Shown piece after piece: positions 25,675 to 33,866 of a stretch of DNA of 64,000 nucleotides; within the stretch, counting starts at the first letter, position 1, and every line of letters starts with the position of its first letter. This DNA is from Serratia fonticola (GTDB lineage: Bacteria; Pseudomonadota; Gammaproteobacteria; Enterobacterales; Enterobacteriaceae), in the NCBI RefSeq assembly GCF_001006005.1, contig NZ_CP011254.1, positions 4,774,001 through 4,838,000 on the forward strand, given 5' to 3'. A model generated the notes under the pieces. That model had not been told where the DNA came from. It searched no databases and saw nothing but the letters and a program-made list of their open reading frames with translations. Position numbers and translations under genes: made by a program.

Positions 25675-27893
25675 AGTCAGCCATTCCCCCAATCTCCCCG
25701 CTTACCCAGCGCTGGCCGTTATTAAATCAAGGTATCGCTCAGGCACTGGCCTGGGCGGATAATACCCGCCTGCAGACGCCCCGTTTTGCAATGGAAGCGC
25801 CTACCTTAATGCTTAACCTGCGCCGATGTCGTATCCGGCTTCAGCGGTTGGCGGTTGCCGCCACCCAACGGGGAGCGCTGGGCTTTTATGGCCGTTCGCA
25901 AGCGGCAAAAGATTATCTGATCGCCTCACTGGCCTCGGCAGAAGCGGGCTGTCTGGCGACCACCTTCGCCGGTAAAACGCTTGATTACCTGACGCATATC
26001 CGCCCAGGGCACTCCGCCGTAGGGATAGCGATCCGCTTTAGCCACGCCGTACCTCAACAAGATCCTGATTATCCGGTGCAGCTTCAGCTGCTGACGGCGG
26101 TGGAGTTAGTGTGCATGCTGGCGCGTAGCAGTCATACGCAACAGGCAATAGAAAAAACAGAGTTCGAAGAACTTATCGCCTCGTTGACAAAACGTTGCCA
26201 ACCTCAGGCGGTGCCGGGTATCGGTGCCGATGATATCGTCACCCTCTGGGATAGCTTGCGCACAGACGACCCTCGGTTACAACAGTGCTGGGACAGCGAA
26301 TACTGGCCAAACGCCTTGGCTATCGCTCCCTATCTTTCCATTGATGACCGGGCGGATCTGTTTGCTCCGCTGTGGGGGGAAGAACCGGCATTAACCGCAT
26401 GTTATCGCCGTCTGGCTTACCGGCTGGAGCAGTTGGGGGGCGCAGCAAGCGTGCTGGCTCCGCTCAGCCTGCTGACGGATGAAAATCAGCAGCCCAGCTA
26501 CGGTATCCTGACGCCAGCAATGCTGGAAGAGACCGGTGACAAGGTTCAGCTCAAACTCAATAACGGCGTGATGACGATGCCCTTGGCAGAGCTGAGGTTA
26601 TTGGCCGCAGAGTTGCTGATCCCTTTACAGAGCCACCCGGCCCACAGCGGCTTTGCGTCAACCGATTATCTGGATCTGCCTGCCTATACGACAGACGACG
26701 AGAGTCTGCAACAGGCCAAAAGCCTCACGTTGCTACAACGTTATAGCGACCAACAAGCTATGCAAGCTTTGATCGTCTGCCATGCTGCGGCCTGCCGTGA
26801 AGAAGCAACAATGGTCGGCCAGGCGCTGGATCATTGGGCACAACAACATCAGGAAGCCGATAGCCGTGGCCATCCCGAGTTGATCTGGGCATTTACCCCG
26901 TACGATCGGCGTTCGTCGGCCCATTTTGACCAAGCCGTACAACGTTACGTTGGCCATCCCGGCGAGGTTTGGGGAACGCTGCTGGCGATGAATGAAGATG
27001 AAGTCCGGCGTATGACCGACTACCTGCTCACTTCGGTGAATGTTGCCGCCCGTCATAATCGCCTGCAACAACGTTTCGATCGTCATGAGCAAGAGTTACG
27101 GCACAACCTGCTTGGCCGCTGGCTCAACGTAGCAACCGAGGATAAAGCGCCTCTCGCCAAGGCCACGGTAAAAGCGTTGCAAGACCGCACCACTCTGCAC
27201 GGTGAACTACTGGAGCACCTGTTGCCAGACCGCGACGCCCTACTGCCACTCTTTTGCCAACAGCAGCAAGATCGCCCGCACAACGACGATCCCTTGGCGA
27301 TCGCGTTAGATCTGTTTGACGAGCAACCTACTGTGGTATCTCCACTGGAGTCTGGCGCTAACGTGGTTTTGCAGGTGCAACAGCTATGGATCACCCAATT
27401 GCGTAATCTGGCTGAACATCGTGCGTTAATCGACCTGCTGGCGGTGGAAACAGCCACCTTGACCACGCTGGCCGATGAGTTGATCACCGCCAGTTTCCGG
27501 TTGGATATCTGGCAACGCCTAGGGAATGCCCTGGCCGACCCGGGACACGCGGGTCACAACAGAGAAAATCACGTCGAGCGGCAGATCGCCTGTACCTTGA
27601 CGGTGCTGGGGGATTTTGTCGCCTGGCTTGGCTTCCAACTGCGTCCGCAGGCGCAACGGCCAGAAAGCCGCATTAACCGTGGCCATAAGATCTTTACCAA
27701 ACCCAGCCAGAGCGCCGATCTACGCATGACCGCATTACCTGTCGAACCGATCAATAATACGGCGTTGTACATCTACGATTGGCTGGTGGGGTTATATCAA
27801 TTAATTGCTGAGAATGCGGGCCACGGCGGTGCGCAAACACTCAGTGAACAGCAGCGTGAAAAGTTGGGTCGGATTATTCAAGAGATGGGTTAA
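25671..27893 (+). CDS. srfC: SrfC-family protein
   Basis: A 740-residue, largely helical cytoplasmic protein of the SrfC family. Its start ATG overlaps the srfB stop (ATGA); an earlier in-frame start inside srfB has no such support. A GFYGRSQAAKDYLI segment at about residues 71-84 sits where a Walker A loop would be expected in a P-loop GTPase-like domain, but the second Gly is Ala and the Ser/Thr is Asp, so nucleotide binding may be lost. The remainder is long amphipathic helices. Last gene of srfABC; a palindrome and a hairpin follow. Called a putative effector in Salmonella, but no secretion signal is visible. Confidence 0.85.
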   Translation: MKSAIPPISPLTQRWPLLNQGIAQALAWADNTRLQTPRFAMEAPTLMLNLRRCRIRLQRLAVAATQRGALGFYGRSQAAKDYLIASLASAEAGCLATTFAGKTLDYLTHIRPGHSAVGIAIRFSHAVPQQDPDYPVQLQLLTAVELVCMLARSSHTQQAIEKTEFEELIASLTKRCQPQAVPGIGADDIVTLWDSLRTDDPRLQQCWDSEYWPNALAIAPYLSIDDRADLFAPLWGEEPALTACYRRLAYRLEQLGGAASVLAPLSLLTDENQQPSYGILTPAMLEETGDKVQLKLNNGVMTMPLAELRLLAAELLIPLQSHPAHSGFASTDYLDLPAYTTDDESLQQAKSLTLLQRYSDQQAMQALIVCHAAACREEATMVGQALDHWAQQHQEADSRGHPELIWAFTPYDRRSSAHFDQAVQRYVGHPGEVWGTLLAMNEDEVRRMTDYLLTSVNVAARHNRLQQRFDRHEQELRHNLLGRWLNVATEDKAPLAKATVKALQDRTTLHGELLEHLLPDRDALLPLFCQQQQDRPHNDDPLAIALDLFDEQPTVVSPLESGANVVLQVQQLWITQLRNLAEHRALIDLLAVETATLTTLADELITASFRLDIWQRLGNALADPGHAGHNRENHVERQIACTLTVLGDFVAWLGFQLRPQAQRPESRINRGHKIFTKPSQSADLRMTALPVEPINNTALYIYDWLVGLYQLIAENAGHGGAQTLSEQQREKLGRIIQEMG

Positions 27894-27895
27894 AC

Positions 27896-27916
27896 GGGCG
27901 CAGCATGCGGCGGCCC
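27896..27916. repeat. Short dispersed palindrome, copy 3
   Basis: GGGCGCAGCATGCGGCGGCCC, three bases after the srfC stop codon; a slightly degenerate member of the GGGCGCAGCATGC family. Confidence 0.65.
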
Positions 27917-27958
27917 TACGGTCGAACATGTGAATTCAGCAGTCAGCAACTATAAGAA

Positions 27959-27982
27959 CCTCTCTCCCAACGAGGAGAGAGG
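27959..27982. terminator. Stem-loop between convergent srfC and nitroreductase genes
   Basis: Perfect 9-bp stem CCTCTCTCC / GGAGAGAGG with a 6-nt loop, 8 bp past the nitroreductase stop. The T-content beyond it is modest on either strand; a bidirectional terminator is likely. Confidence 0.6.
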
Positions 27983-27990
27983 CAATTCAA

Positions 27991-28596
27991 TTAAAAACGG
28001 TCAATCTGTACAATCTCATCAACCGGCAGTTTACCAATGCGTGGGTAAGGCTGGCTGATACCTTTGCCAATCGCCACCATCAGCGCAATCTGGTAGTGCT
28101 CTGGCTTATTGATGATCTTGCCCACGGCGTCAAAATCAAAGCCGTCCATTGGGCAAGAGTCATAACCTTGAGCCTTGGCCGCCAGCATCAACGTCTGAGC
28201 AAACAGACCGCTGCTGCGCATCACTTCATCACGCTGTACCTGGGCCTTGCCGCGGTAATATTGGTCAACAGCAGGCAACATAAACTGTTGCACCGGCTCT
28301 GCCGCTTCACGCCAGATGTTTTTCACCTGGGATTCCCAGCTGGACAGATCGCCACACAGCACAACCAGCATAGAGGCATCGGTTACCTGCGCCTGGCCCC
28401 AAGCCACTTCGCGGATATGTTCACGCTGGGCACGATCTTCAATCAGCAGCGGGCGCCAATGTTGCAGGTTGAAAGCACTAGGGGTGTTTTGCAGGGCAAT
28501 ATTGAGTAGCGCCTTCTTCTCATCCAGCGTCATCACATGCTGGGTATCAAACTGTTTGGTCGCGCGGCGTTGCTCAATAGCGTCAAGTGTATGCAT
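27991..28596 (-). CDS. Nitroreductase-family FMN-dependent oxidoreductase
   Basis: A 201-residue cytoplasmic flavoprotein of the nitroreductase fold. It opens with the family's RRATKQFD FMN-phosphate-binding Arg motif, has the TPSAFNLQHWRPLLI flavin-contacting segment, and closes with the usual DEIVQIDRF tail. Members reduce nitroaromatics, quinones or flavins with NAD(P)H. Closest in feel to the oxygen-insensitive YdgI/NfnB-like small nitroreductases. Monocistronic; the natural substrate cannot be told from sequence. Confidence 0.85.
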   Translation of the reverse strand: MHTLDAIEQRRATKQFDTQHVMTLDEKKALLNIALQNTPSAFNLQHWRPLLIEDRAQREHIREVAWGQAQVTDASMLVVLCGDLSSWESQVKNIWREAAEPVQQFMLPAVDQYYRGKAQVQRDEVMRSSGLFAQTLMLAAKAQGYDSCPMDGFDFDAVGKIINKPEHYQIALMVAIGKGISQPYPRIGKLPVDEIVQIDRF

Positions 28597-29015
28597 TACT
28601 TCATGTCCTTTGATTAAGTTAACCCGCTTATTGTCGCTTTTTCGCAGCCTCTGTCCACCGGGATTTGTGATCCATTCGCGTCAGGCATCCTCTGCCGCCT
28701 TCAAGTAAATAGCGACTTCTGTTTTCGCAATTTAACCTGCACTAATCAGGCACAGATAAAAGCGTCAATAACATATATTTTTATAATGAAACAATGGACT
28801 GACATTTTAATTTTGAATAATAGAAACTGCAACACATGCGTTTTTATAGACAACCCCAGTTATTTATAGGTAATCTGCATTATTACCGAGGTGAAATTTA
28901 CGGATTCAAGCGGTGAACATTTTCGGTTTACGCTCCAACTTACGGTGCCCTCAGCGCCGCCATAGCGACACTGATCGTGTTTTTAATGAAGGTATGGACT
29001 ACATAAGGAAGCGAT
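28597..29015 (+). promoter_or_regulatory. Intergenic region upstream of hcp
   Basis: A 419-bp gap between the divergent nitroreductase and hcp genes. The central part is AT-rich. AAGGA lies 6 nt before the hcp ATG. I found no convincing sigma-54 element or other known operator, and no small open reading frame worth calling. Confidence 0.4.
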
Positions 29016-29495
29016 ATGTCTAATTTGATTTACGCAAGTATTAACGGCAAGAGACAGGGCCTAATCTCCGCCGGATGCTCATCGCTGGACTCTATTGGCA
29101 ACCGGTGCCAGGCTGGCCATGAAAATCAGGTGCAGGTATTAGGCTTAAATCATAGCATCAGCCGCGAACAGAACGTCTCCCACCACCCGGTACATTTTAT
29201 TAAACCAATCGATAAGTCATCTCCTTTACTAGGTGTGGCAATAACGGAAAATGAACCGATAGACATCATTTTTTACTTTTACCGCGTCAATCCCGCTGGC
29301 CAGTTAGAGCTTTACTACGAAGTTAAATTGACCGAAGCAACCCTTGTCGACATCACCTGTATCTACCCCCATTCCATCGATGAGGGTGACAAAATGCCGT
29401 TTGAAAAGGTGCAGGTAAAGTATAAGTCCATTAGCTGGAGCCATAAGAGCGCGGGCACTTCGGGTTATAGCATCTGGGATGACAGGGTATACTGA
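29016..29495 (+). CDS. hcp: Type VI secretion tube protein Hcp (orphan)
   Basis: A 159-residue Hcp-family protein. The N-terminal QGLISAGCSS, HSISREQNVSHHPV, KPIDKSSPLL, and the C-terminal GTSGYSIWDDRVY are the hallmark segments of the enterobacterial Hcp group that assembles as hexameric rings in the T6SS tube. No other T6SS structural gene is nearby, so this is an orphan copy relying on a T6SS elsewhere. It is convergent with a membrane-protein module that could be effector and immunity, which Hcp could carry. RBS AAGGA is optimal. Confidence 0.96.
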   Translation: MSNLIYASINGKRQGLISAGCSSLDSIGNRCQAGHENQVQVLGLNHSISREQNVSHHPVHFIKPIDKSSPLLGVAITENEPIDIIFYFYRVNPAGQLELYYEVKLTEATLVDITCIYPHSIDEGDKMPFEKVQVKYKSISWSHKSAGTSGYSIWDDRVY

Positions 29496-29503
29496 TCCTA
29501 AAG

Positions 29504-29532
29504 ACCAGGCACTCTTTATTGGAGTGTCTGGT
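29504..29532. terminator. Stem-loop between hcp and the convergent membrane-protein gene
   Basis: An 11-bp stem ACCAGGCACTC / GAGTGTCTGGT (one G-U pair) with a 7-nt AT-rich loop, 8 bp after the hcp stop and touching the stop codon of the minus-strand gene. Probably a bidirectional terminator. Confidence 0.75.
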
Positions 29533-29940
29533 TTATGATTGTCCGCATAGTTTTATGTCTTTTACATACTTATTAGGGAGCATCAGCGATTTACTTGGGC
29601 AAACCTTATAATCGTTATTTATTAGGTTTTGATCTATATATGTAGATGAGAGCATGCCAAATACAATGCCAAGCACTGGAAGAATGCCCAAGGTATTACC
29701 TAGTTTAGTATTCATTTTTACAAACTCGTTTTTTACCACACTACAAACTATCAAATATACAAAATACAAAATGAAAGGAACTACAAATATCATGAACCCA
29801 GACTTCCAAGAGTAGTTCACGACATCATTTAATGTGAAAAATTCTATAAATCCACTTAAAGGTATCCAGCACCCTAAAAAAGCAAAGAGTAAAAGAAAGG
29901 CTGCAAAAAAACCATATAGCCCTCTAGTTACGTCATCCAT
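29533..29940 (-). CDS. DUF1240-like four-helix membrane protein, candidate immunity protein 2
   Basis: A 135-residue inner-membrane protein with four predicted helices and a short polar C-terminus containing a Cys pair (KVCPSKS...IKLC). It is clearly paralogous to the gene just upstream: shared WIPLSGFIEFFTLNDVV/ WVSLSGYLSFFKLSDVI, SSTYID/SSIYIG, DYKVC/GYKVC and KYVKDIKLC/EYVRDLKLC. AAGGGG precedes the ATG. It resembles the small DUF1240 family found near toxin loci in enterics (recognition, not search). Tandem diverged copies beside a putative pore-former suggest duplicated immunity. Confidence 0.6.
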   Translation of the reverse strand: MDDVTRGLYGFFAAFLLLFAFLGCWIPLSGFIEFFTLNDVVNYSWKSGFMIFVVPFILYFVYLIVCSVVKNEFVKMNTKLGNTLGILPVLGIVFGMLSSTYIDQNLINNDYKVCPSKSLMLPNKYVKDIKLCGQS

Positions 29941-30014
29941 GTTTTCCCCTTGCGTTAAAAACCAATATCATCCATGACTAAGTCCCTTTAACTACTGAAG
30001 AAATAACAATTTCA

Positions 30015-30416
30015 CTACGGACAGAGCTTTAGATCTCTTACGTATTCATTAGGCGCTACCCAAGACGCTTTTGAGCATACTTTATACCCTCTCTCTTTGA
30101 GATTATGCCCAATGTATATGGAGGAAAATAAGCTTATTATAGCGCCAAATACAGCGAATAAAGTTAATGAATTAGCGAGTTTGTTATTCATGGCTGGAAC
30201 CTTGTTTTTTATTACGCACAAAACCGCCAAATATGAAAAGTAGAACAGCAAAGGGGTTCCGAATATGAACACACCTACTTTCCAAGAGAAAATAATGACA
30301 TCGCTTAATTTAAAAAAAGACAAATACCCACTTAGCGAAACCCAGCTAAGCCAGCATGATAGTAAAAAAACAAAGACTCCAAATAATCCAACTAGCGGTC
30401 TATTTATTTTAACCAC
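30015..30416 (-). CDS. DUF1240-like four-helix membrane protein, candidate immunity protein 1
   Basis: A 133-residue, four-helix membrane protein, paralogue of the next gene downstream. It starts at a GTG that overlaps the end of the putative effector gene by 8 bp, with GGGGGAG about 8 nt upstream inside that gene. Such overlap implies coupled expression, as expected for toxin and immunity. The base composition is notably AT-rich against its chromosomal surroundings, a sign of transfer. Function is inferred only from context and topology. Confidence 0.65.
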   Translation of the reverse strand: MVKINRPLVGLFGVFVFLLSCWLSWVSLSGYLSFFKLSDVIIFSWKVGVFIFGTPLLFYFSYLAVLCVIKNKVPAMNNKLANSLTLFAVFGAIISLFSSIYIGHNLKERGYKVCSKASWVAPNEYVRDLKLCP

Positions 30417-31266
30417 GGCTATATCTCCCCCAAGTGTTAAAAAATTGATCTGGATGATACGGGGCGTTATGCTCTTTATATGATTTCAGATGCTTAATAA
30501 TTCTTTCACTTATTTTTAATTCGCTATCCAACCGGTATAAACCATAACTAATACCAAGCCCAAGTAAAAATATACCACCAGCTATAGCAATAACACTGCC
30601 TCCAGTAATCATAAGACTGGTAGCTATCGTTTTTGCTCCCCAAGCAATCCCCACAGATACCGCCAATTTAGCCATATCCATGGTTAAATTCACAAAAAAA
30701 TCGGTTAAACCATACTCATCTTTTAGCAATAGCTCAACGGCTCGATAAGCTGCGGCAAACACAATACAGAATCTTGCCCCACCAATAATGCCATTCTCTA
30801 TACCTCTGGTCCCGATGCCTATATCTAATATTCTCTGGTTATCAATCAGGTAGCGGGTAGCATTTAAATACCTTCTGATACCAGGGTATCCCGACAAACG
30901 GATGTAGCGATTGCCATTCCTCCCCACGTATTCGGTTGCCGTGACGCCAAACCCTCTCAGCTCCATCGCGATCCTGCCCACGGACAGTGACTCGGCGATA
31001 TTGCCAGCAAAAGACGACATCGGGTCGGTGCAGGAAAACATCGCGTCCTTCCACGACTGGTTGGCATTGGGATCGCATAAGGTTTTTAAGAAATACTGTG
31101 CCTCCTCTACCGTGAGTAAGGCATACATATTCTCATCTTTCATTTCGTTGAGCTGAGCGTGCAACTTTTGATAGTTGATATCCGCGTGTTGCCGCTTAAA
31201 ATCAAGGTGATCTTGCAGGCGGTAGTCATCTTCAACAAAAGTTTGCGAAACCGGATCGTATCTCAT
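30409..31266 (-). CDS. Putative membrane-active effector with C-terminal hydrophobic hairpin
   Basis: A 285-residue protein of unrecognised family. Residues 1-60 are charged and helical, 60-140 mixed, ~157-180 moderately hydrophobic, and ~198-243 form two strongly hydrophobic helices joined by a short Gly turn (VSVGIAWGAKTIATS, then GSVIAIAGGIFLLGLGISYG), followed by a basic tail. No signal peptide. This colicin-like hydrophobic hairpin, the overlap with a four-helix membrane protein, and the neighbouring orphan hcp suggest a T6SS pore-forming or membrane-disrupting effector. Alternatives: a membrane-anchored housekeeping protein or phage-type toxin. AT-rich, unlike flanking genes. Confidence 0.5.
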   Translation of the reverse strand: MRYDPVSQTFVEDDYRLQDHLDFKRQHADINYQKLHAQLNEMKDENMYALLTVEEAQYFLKTLCDPNANQSWKDAMFSCTDPMSSFAGNIAESLSVGRIAMELRGFGVTATEYVGRNGNRYIRLSGYPGIRRYLNATRYLIDNQRILDIGIGTRGIENGIIGGARFCIVFAAAYRAVELLLKDEYGLTDFFVNLTMDMAKLAVSVGIAWGAKTIATSLMITGGSVIAIAGGIFLLGLGISYGLYRLDSELKISERIIKHLKSYKEHNAPYHPDQFFNTWGRYSRG

Positions 31267-31490
31267 AAGCCTTCAGTCCCTCGATTTAGCCTAAGTCAAC
31301 ACAGTATATGAGTTTGTTTGTCACAATCCCATAAATTTCTCTCACCAATGCGAGAGACGTCAGTTTTTCTCAGCGTGGTGGAAACCATGCTATATAGTTG
31401 CACGTTAGTGGGTTACATAACGGGAAATAGGATTTTGCAGTCAATTTACGTTTTCCATTACATTCATAAAGTGAATGAATAGCACTGTAT

Positions 31491-31781
31491 TTGGCGGCAG
31501 CCATCACGCTGTGCCGTCTGCTGGTACAACCCGTGTATACGGAGTATCTGACCTCGGTGTGGAATAGTGACGTTGTCACCTTCCCTCATCAACCGTTGGA
31601 CGCCTTTGCTCAGTTGGCCAGCCTGCGTTTAGCCTCGTGGGTCGTATTGATCGCTGGCGTGTGCGCGCTGGCACTCTGCTGGCGTTCCCAACGTATCAAC
31701 AAGCGGTTGCTTACCTTGGGCAGCGGGTTGATTGTGGTCGCTGAAGTGCTGCTGCGCGTTGGCTTCTTCAATATCCAATAA
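31491..31781 (+). pseudogene. C-terminal remnant resembling a DmsC/NrfD-type membrane anchor subunit
   Basis: An open frame of about 96 codons with no proper start: an in-frame TGA at 31476 precedes it, and the first usable codon is a TTG without a ribosome binding site. The sequence holds two membrane helices and ends LASLRLASWVVLIAG...GSGLIVVAEVLLRVGFF, matching the pattern of the last part of DMSO reductase anchor subunit DmsC (LxLAGExxGRxxFY). No dmsA or dmsB is present. It is probably the tail left after the AT-rich hcp-side DNA replaced the rest of the gene. Family call is moderate. Confidence 0.5.
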
Positions 31782-31803
31782 CTGCAGACTTCTCTAGTCA
31801 CAT

Positions 31804-31822
31804 GGGGGCGCCAGGAGCCCCC
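31804..31822. terminator. Stem-loop at the end of the lipid-synthesis cluster
   Basis: GGGGGC / GCCCCC stem with a 7-nt loop, 6 bp beyond the last stop codon of the 16-gene cluster and 22 bp beyond the convergent remnant. No T-tract on either side, so termination efficiency is uncertain. Confidence 0.45.
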
Positions 31823-31828
31823 TATGAA

Positions 31829-32875
31829 TTACTTCATCGTTTTGGCATCGTTATTGGCATACACCTGATGGCGTTTGTGCATTTCCAGCGCGTCGTTGTA
31901 GTTGCTATACAAGGTCTGATAGCGCTCCAGGCAGTAAACGACCAGTAGCGGCAACAATGCACAAAGGTATAGCGGGATAAATTGCGGAGTGATCTGCAAT
32001 ACCGCAAACACCAGGCAGATCGCAATAGCCCACAGCTGCGAAGCCAGCAACCAGAGCAGACCACGCTGCCAACGTGTCAGCTTGCCGGTGAACGCCCAGG
32101 GAGCAGCAGGCGCAGAGTTGGCGTCCAGCGTGCCATTGAGTAACTCCCCAAACAACACATAGCGCCGCGTCCGGCTGGCAAACGCCAGCATAAACAGCGT
32201 CACCGCCCCCATCAGGATCATAAACGCGACGATAAAGGCAGGATCGGCGTAGCCGGGAGCCAGGCTAAATGCAGGCTTACGGGCAATCGGCAAGACCAGG
32301 GCGAAATTGGTTAACAGATTCAATAGCAAATCTTCGGCCACCAATCTTGGCAAACGGCGCTGCCGAGGTCGATAGGTTTCGGGCTCACTATAGGACTTCA
32401 AGGCCAGCAGGATATTGAACGGCGTTGATTTGCCTAGCTGAACCACCATTAATGCTGGCAGCACCAAGACACCAAGCAGCCCAATCAAGGGATAATGCCA
32501 GTTTGGGCCGCATAGCCATATCAGCCCGCTCAGTGCTGCCGCGAGGCACAGTATGACCAAAGAAGCCCAGCCAGGCTGGTACAGCAATTTCGCCATTCCT
32601 GCTATTTTACGCTCTTTATACTGCCCCGCGATCGCTTGCGGGTTTTTAAACACCCTCAAGGTAAATACGCTGTACGCCCAGTAGCCTTGACCATCGCGCA
32701 TCATACTCCAGACAATCGACAGACAGATTGCCCCCAACCCGGCGATCATCTCCGGCAGAGTAATATCAATGACGTTGCGGATCAGTGACGAGGTGAGAAT
32801 AGCCGAGACCAATACCACGGGGATCACGGCTCCTCGCATGTATCTTTGGCTGAAAGTAGTCAATGTTGGCATCAT
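31829..32875 (-). CDS. Polytopic membrane protein of the acyl-synthesis cluster
   Basis: A 348-residue protein with about eight hydrophobic helices and a basic cytoplasmic loop (PETYRPRQRRLPR). I do not recognise the family. The start is at one of two adjacent ATG codons (32875/32872), with AAGGG 4-7 nt upstream and only 7 bp after the malonyltransferase stop; the longer open frame reading into that gene is a shadow. As the final gene of the cluster, it could act in export of the product or as a membrane-bound transferase. No catalytic motif is visible. Confidence 0.7.
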   Translation of the reverse strand: MMPTLTTFSQRYMRGAVIPVVLVSAILTSSLIRNVIDITLPEMIAGLGAICLSIVWSMMRDGQGYWAYSVFTLRVFKNPQAIAGQYKERKIAGMAKLLYQPGWASLVILCLAAALSGLIWLCGPNWHYPLIGLLGVLVLPALMVVQLGKSTPFNILLALKSYSEPETYRPRQRRLPRLVAEDLLLNLLTNFALVLPIARKPAFSLAPGYADPAFIVAFMILMGAVTLFMLAFASRTRRYVLFGELLNGTLDANSAPAAPWAFTGKLTRWQRGLLWLLASQLWAIAICLVFAVLQITPQFIPLYLCALLPLLVVYCLERYQTLYSNYNDALEMHKRHQVYANNDAKTMK

Positions 32876-32882
32876 ATCGCCC

Positions 32883-33866
32883 TTATCCCGCATGCTTAAC
32901 ACTGCTGCCAACGAGATGGTAATAGTGTTGGATATGGTAATCCTCGTCAGCCCCGTAGTGCTCCGCCAACAGGTGGCTGAGGATTTTCTTGTTGCTGATC
33001 TCCAGATAGCGGCGATGTCCCATCTGGGCCCACCGATCCATACTTTCACGCCAGCGCACGGTATGGATAAGGTGCAACGCCAAATTTTCCTTGATCTGTG
33101 CCACGTCGTATTCCGCTTTACCACTGCTGTTCATGATCAGCGGGCAAACCGGCGAAGAGAATGGTAGGTCGGCCAATGCCTGGCGCATCTGTGCCACCCC
33201 ATCCTGCATCAACGGTGTATGCCAGGCACCATTGACGCCCAACTTGATGGTATTTACCCCAAGGCGCGCCAGATGATTAACCAGGGTTTTAACGGCGGTC
33301 AGTTCCCCTCCTACCACTTGCTGTTGGTGCCCGTTGTCACAGCACACGTTGAGTACGGTTCCCAACCCAAGATTGTCGATCTGCTCGCGCAGCGCATCAT
33401 GGCTGTAGGGCTTGACCACATACATCGCCCCTTTGCGCTGTTCGGCCAGGTTTTGCATGATGGTCGCGCGCAGCGTGATCGCACGGAACAGCGTTTCCAG
33501 ATCCATCACCCCGGCGGCATACAGCGCGGTATATTCACCTGCGCTATGCCCGGCATAACCGGTTTCCAACACGGGAGTCCGTTCGCGTAACAACGTCAGC
33601 ATGGCGGCGTTAACGGTGGTGACGGCCAACTGCTGATAAAGGGTTTTAGTCAGGCGTGTCATCGGCCCTTTCTGGCACAGCTTGCGTACATCCAGCCCGG
33701 AAACATCGCTGGCACAATCCCACACCGCCTTGGTGCCCGGTGAAACATCACAGACATCGCTGCCCATGCCGAGCGCCGGGGATCCTTGTCCTGGGAAAAT
33801 CATCATCCAACCGTCCGCGACGTTAGTTGCGGCCGGTGTATTACCAATTGATTCGCATACCTGCAT
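32883..33866 (-). CDS. Malonyl-CoA:ACP transacylase (FabD-like)
   Basis: A 327-residue acyltransferase. IFPGQGSPALGMG near the N-terminus, the nucleophile Ser108 in GHSAGEY, and His216 in GAWHTPLM form the expected malonyltransferase catalytic set. It loads extender units on the cluster's ACP. Longer than E. coli FabD by a C-terminal tail with several His residues. ATG 33866 is chosen since AAGGA lies 8-9 nt upstream; this makes it overlap the preceding beta-barrel gene by 26 bp. A second, cluster-specific FabD alongside the housekeeping one is typical of dedicated type II synthase loci. Confidence 0.9.
   Translation of the reverse strand: MQVCESIGNTPAATNVADGWMMIFPGQGSPALGMGSDVCDVSPGTKAVWDCASDVSGLDVRKLCQKGPMTRLTKTLYQQLAVTTVNAAMLTLLRERTPVLETGYAGHSAGEYTALYAAGVMDLETLFRAITLRATIMQNLAEQRKGAMYVVKPYSHDALREQIDNLGLGTVLNVCCDNGHQQQVVGGELTAVKTLVNHLARLGVNTIKLGVNGAWHTPLMQDGVAQMRQALADLPFSSPVCPLIMNSSGKAEYDVAQIKENLALHLIHTVRWRESMDRWAQMGHRRYLEISNKKILSHLLAEHYGADEDYHIQHYYHLVGSSVKHAG

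Noticed and set aside
32893..33124. N-terminal extension of the cluster's polytopic membrane protein
   Set aside because: It reads through the end of the malonyltransferase gene in another frame; the ATG pair at 32872/32875 with AAGGG is a better start.
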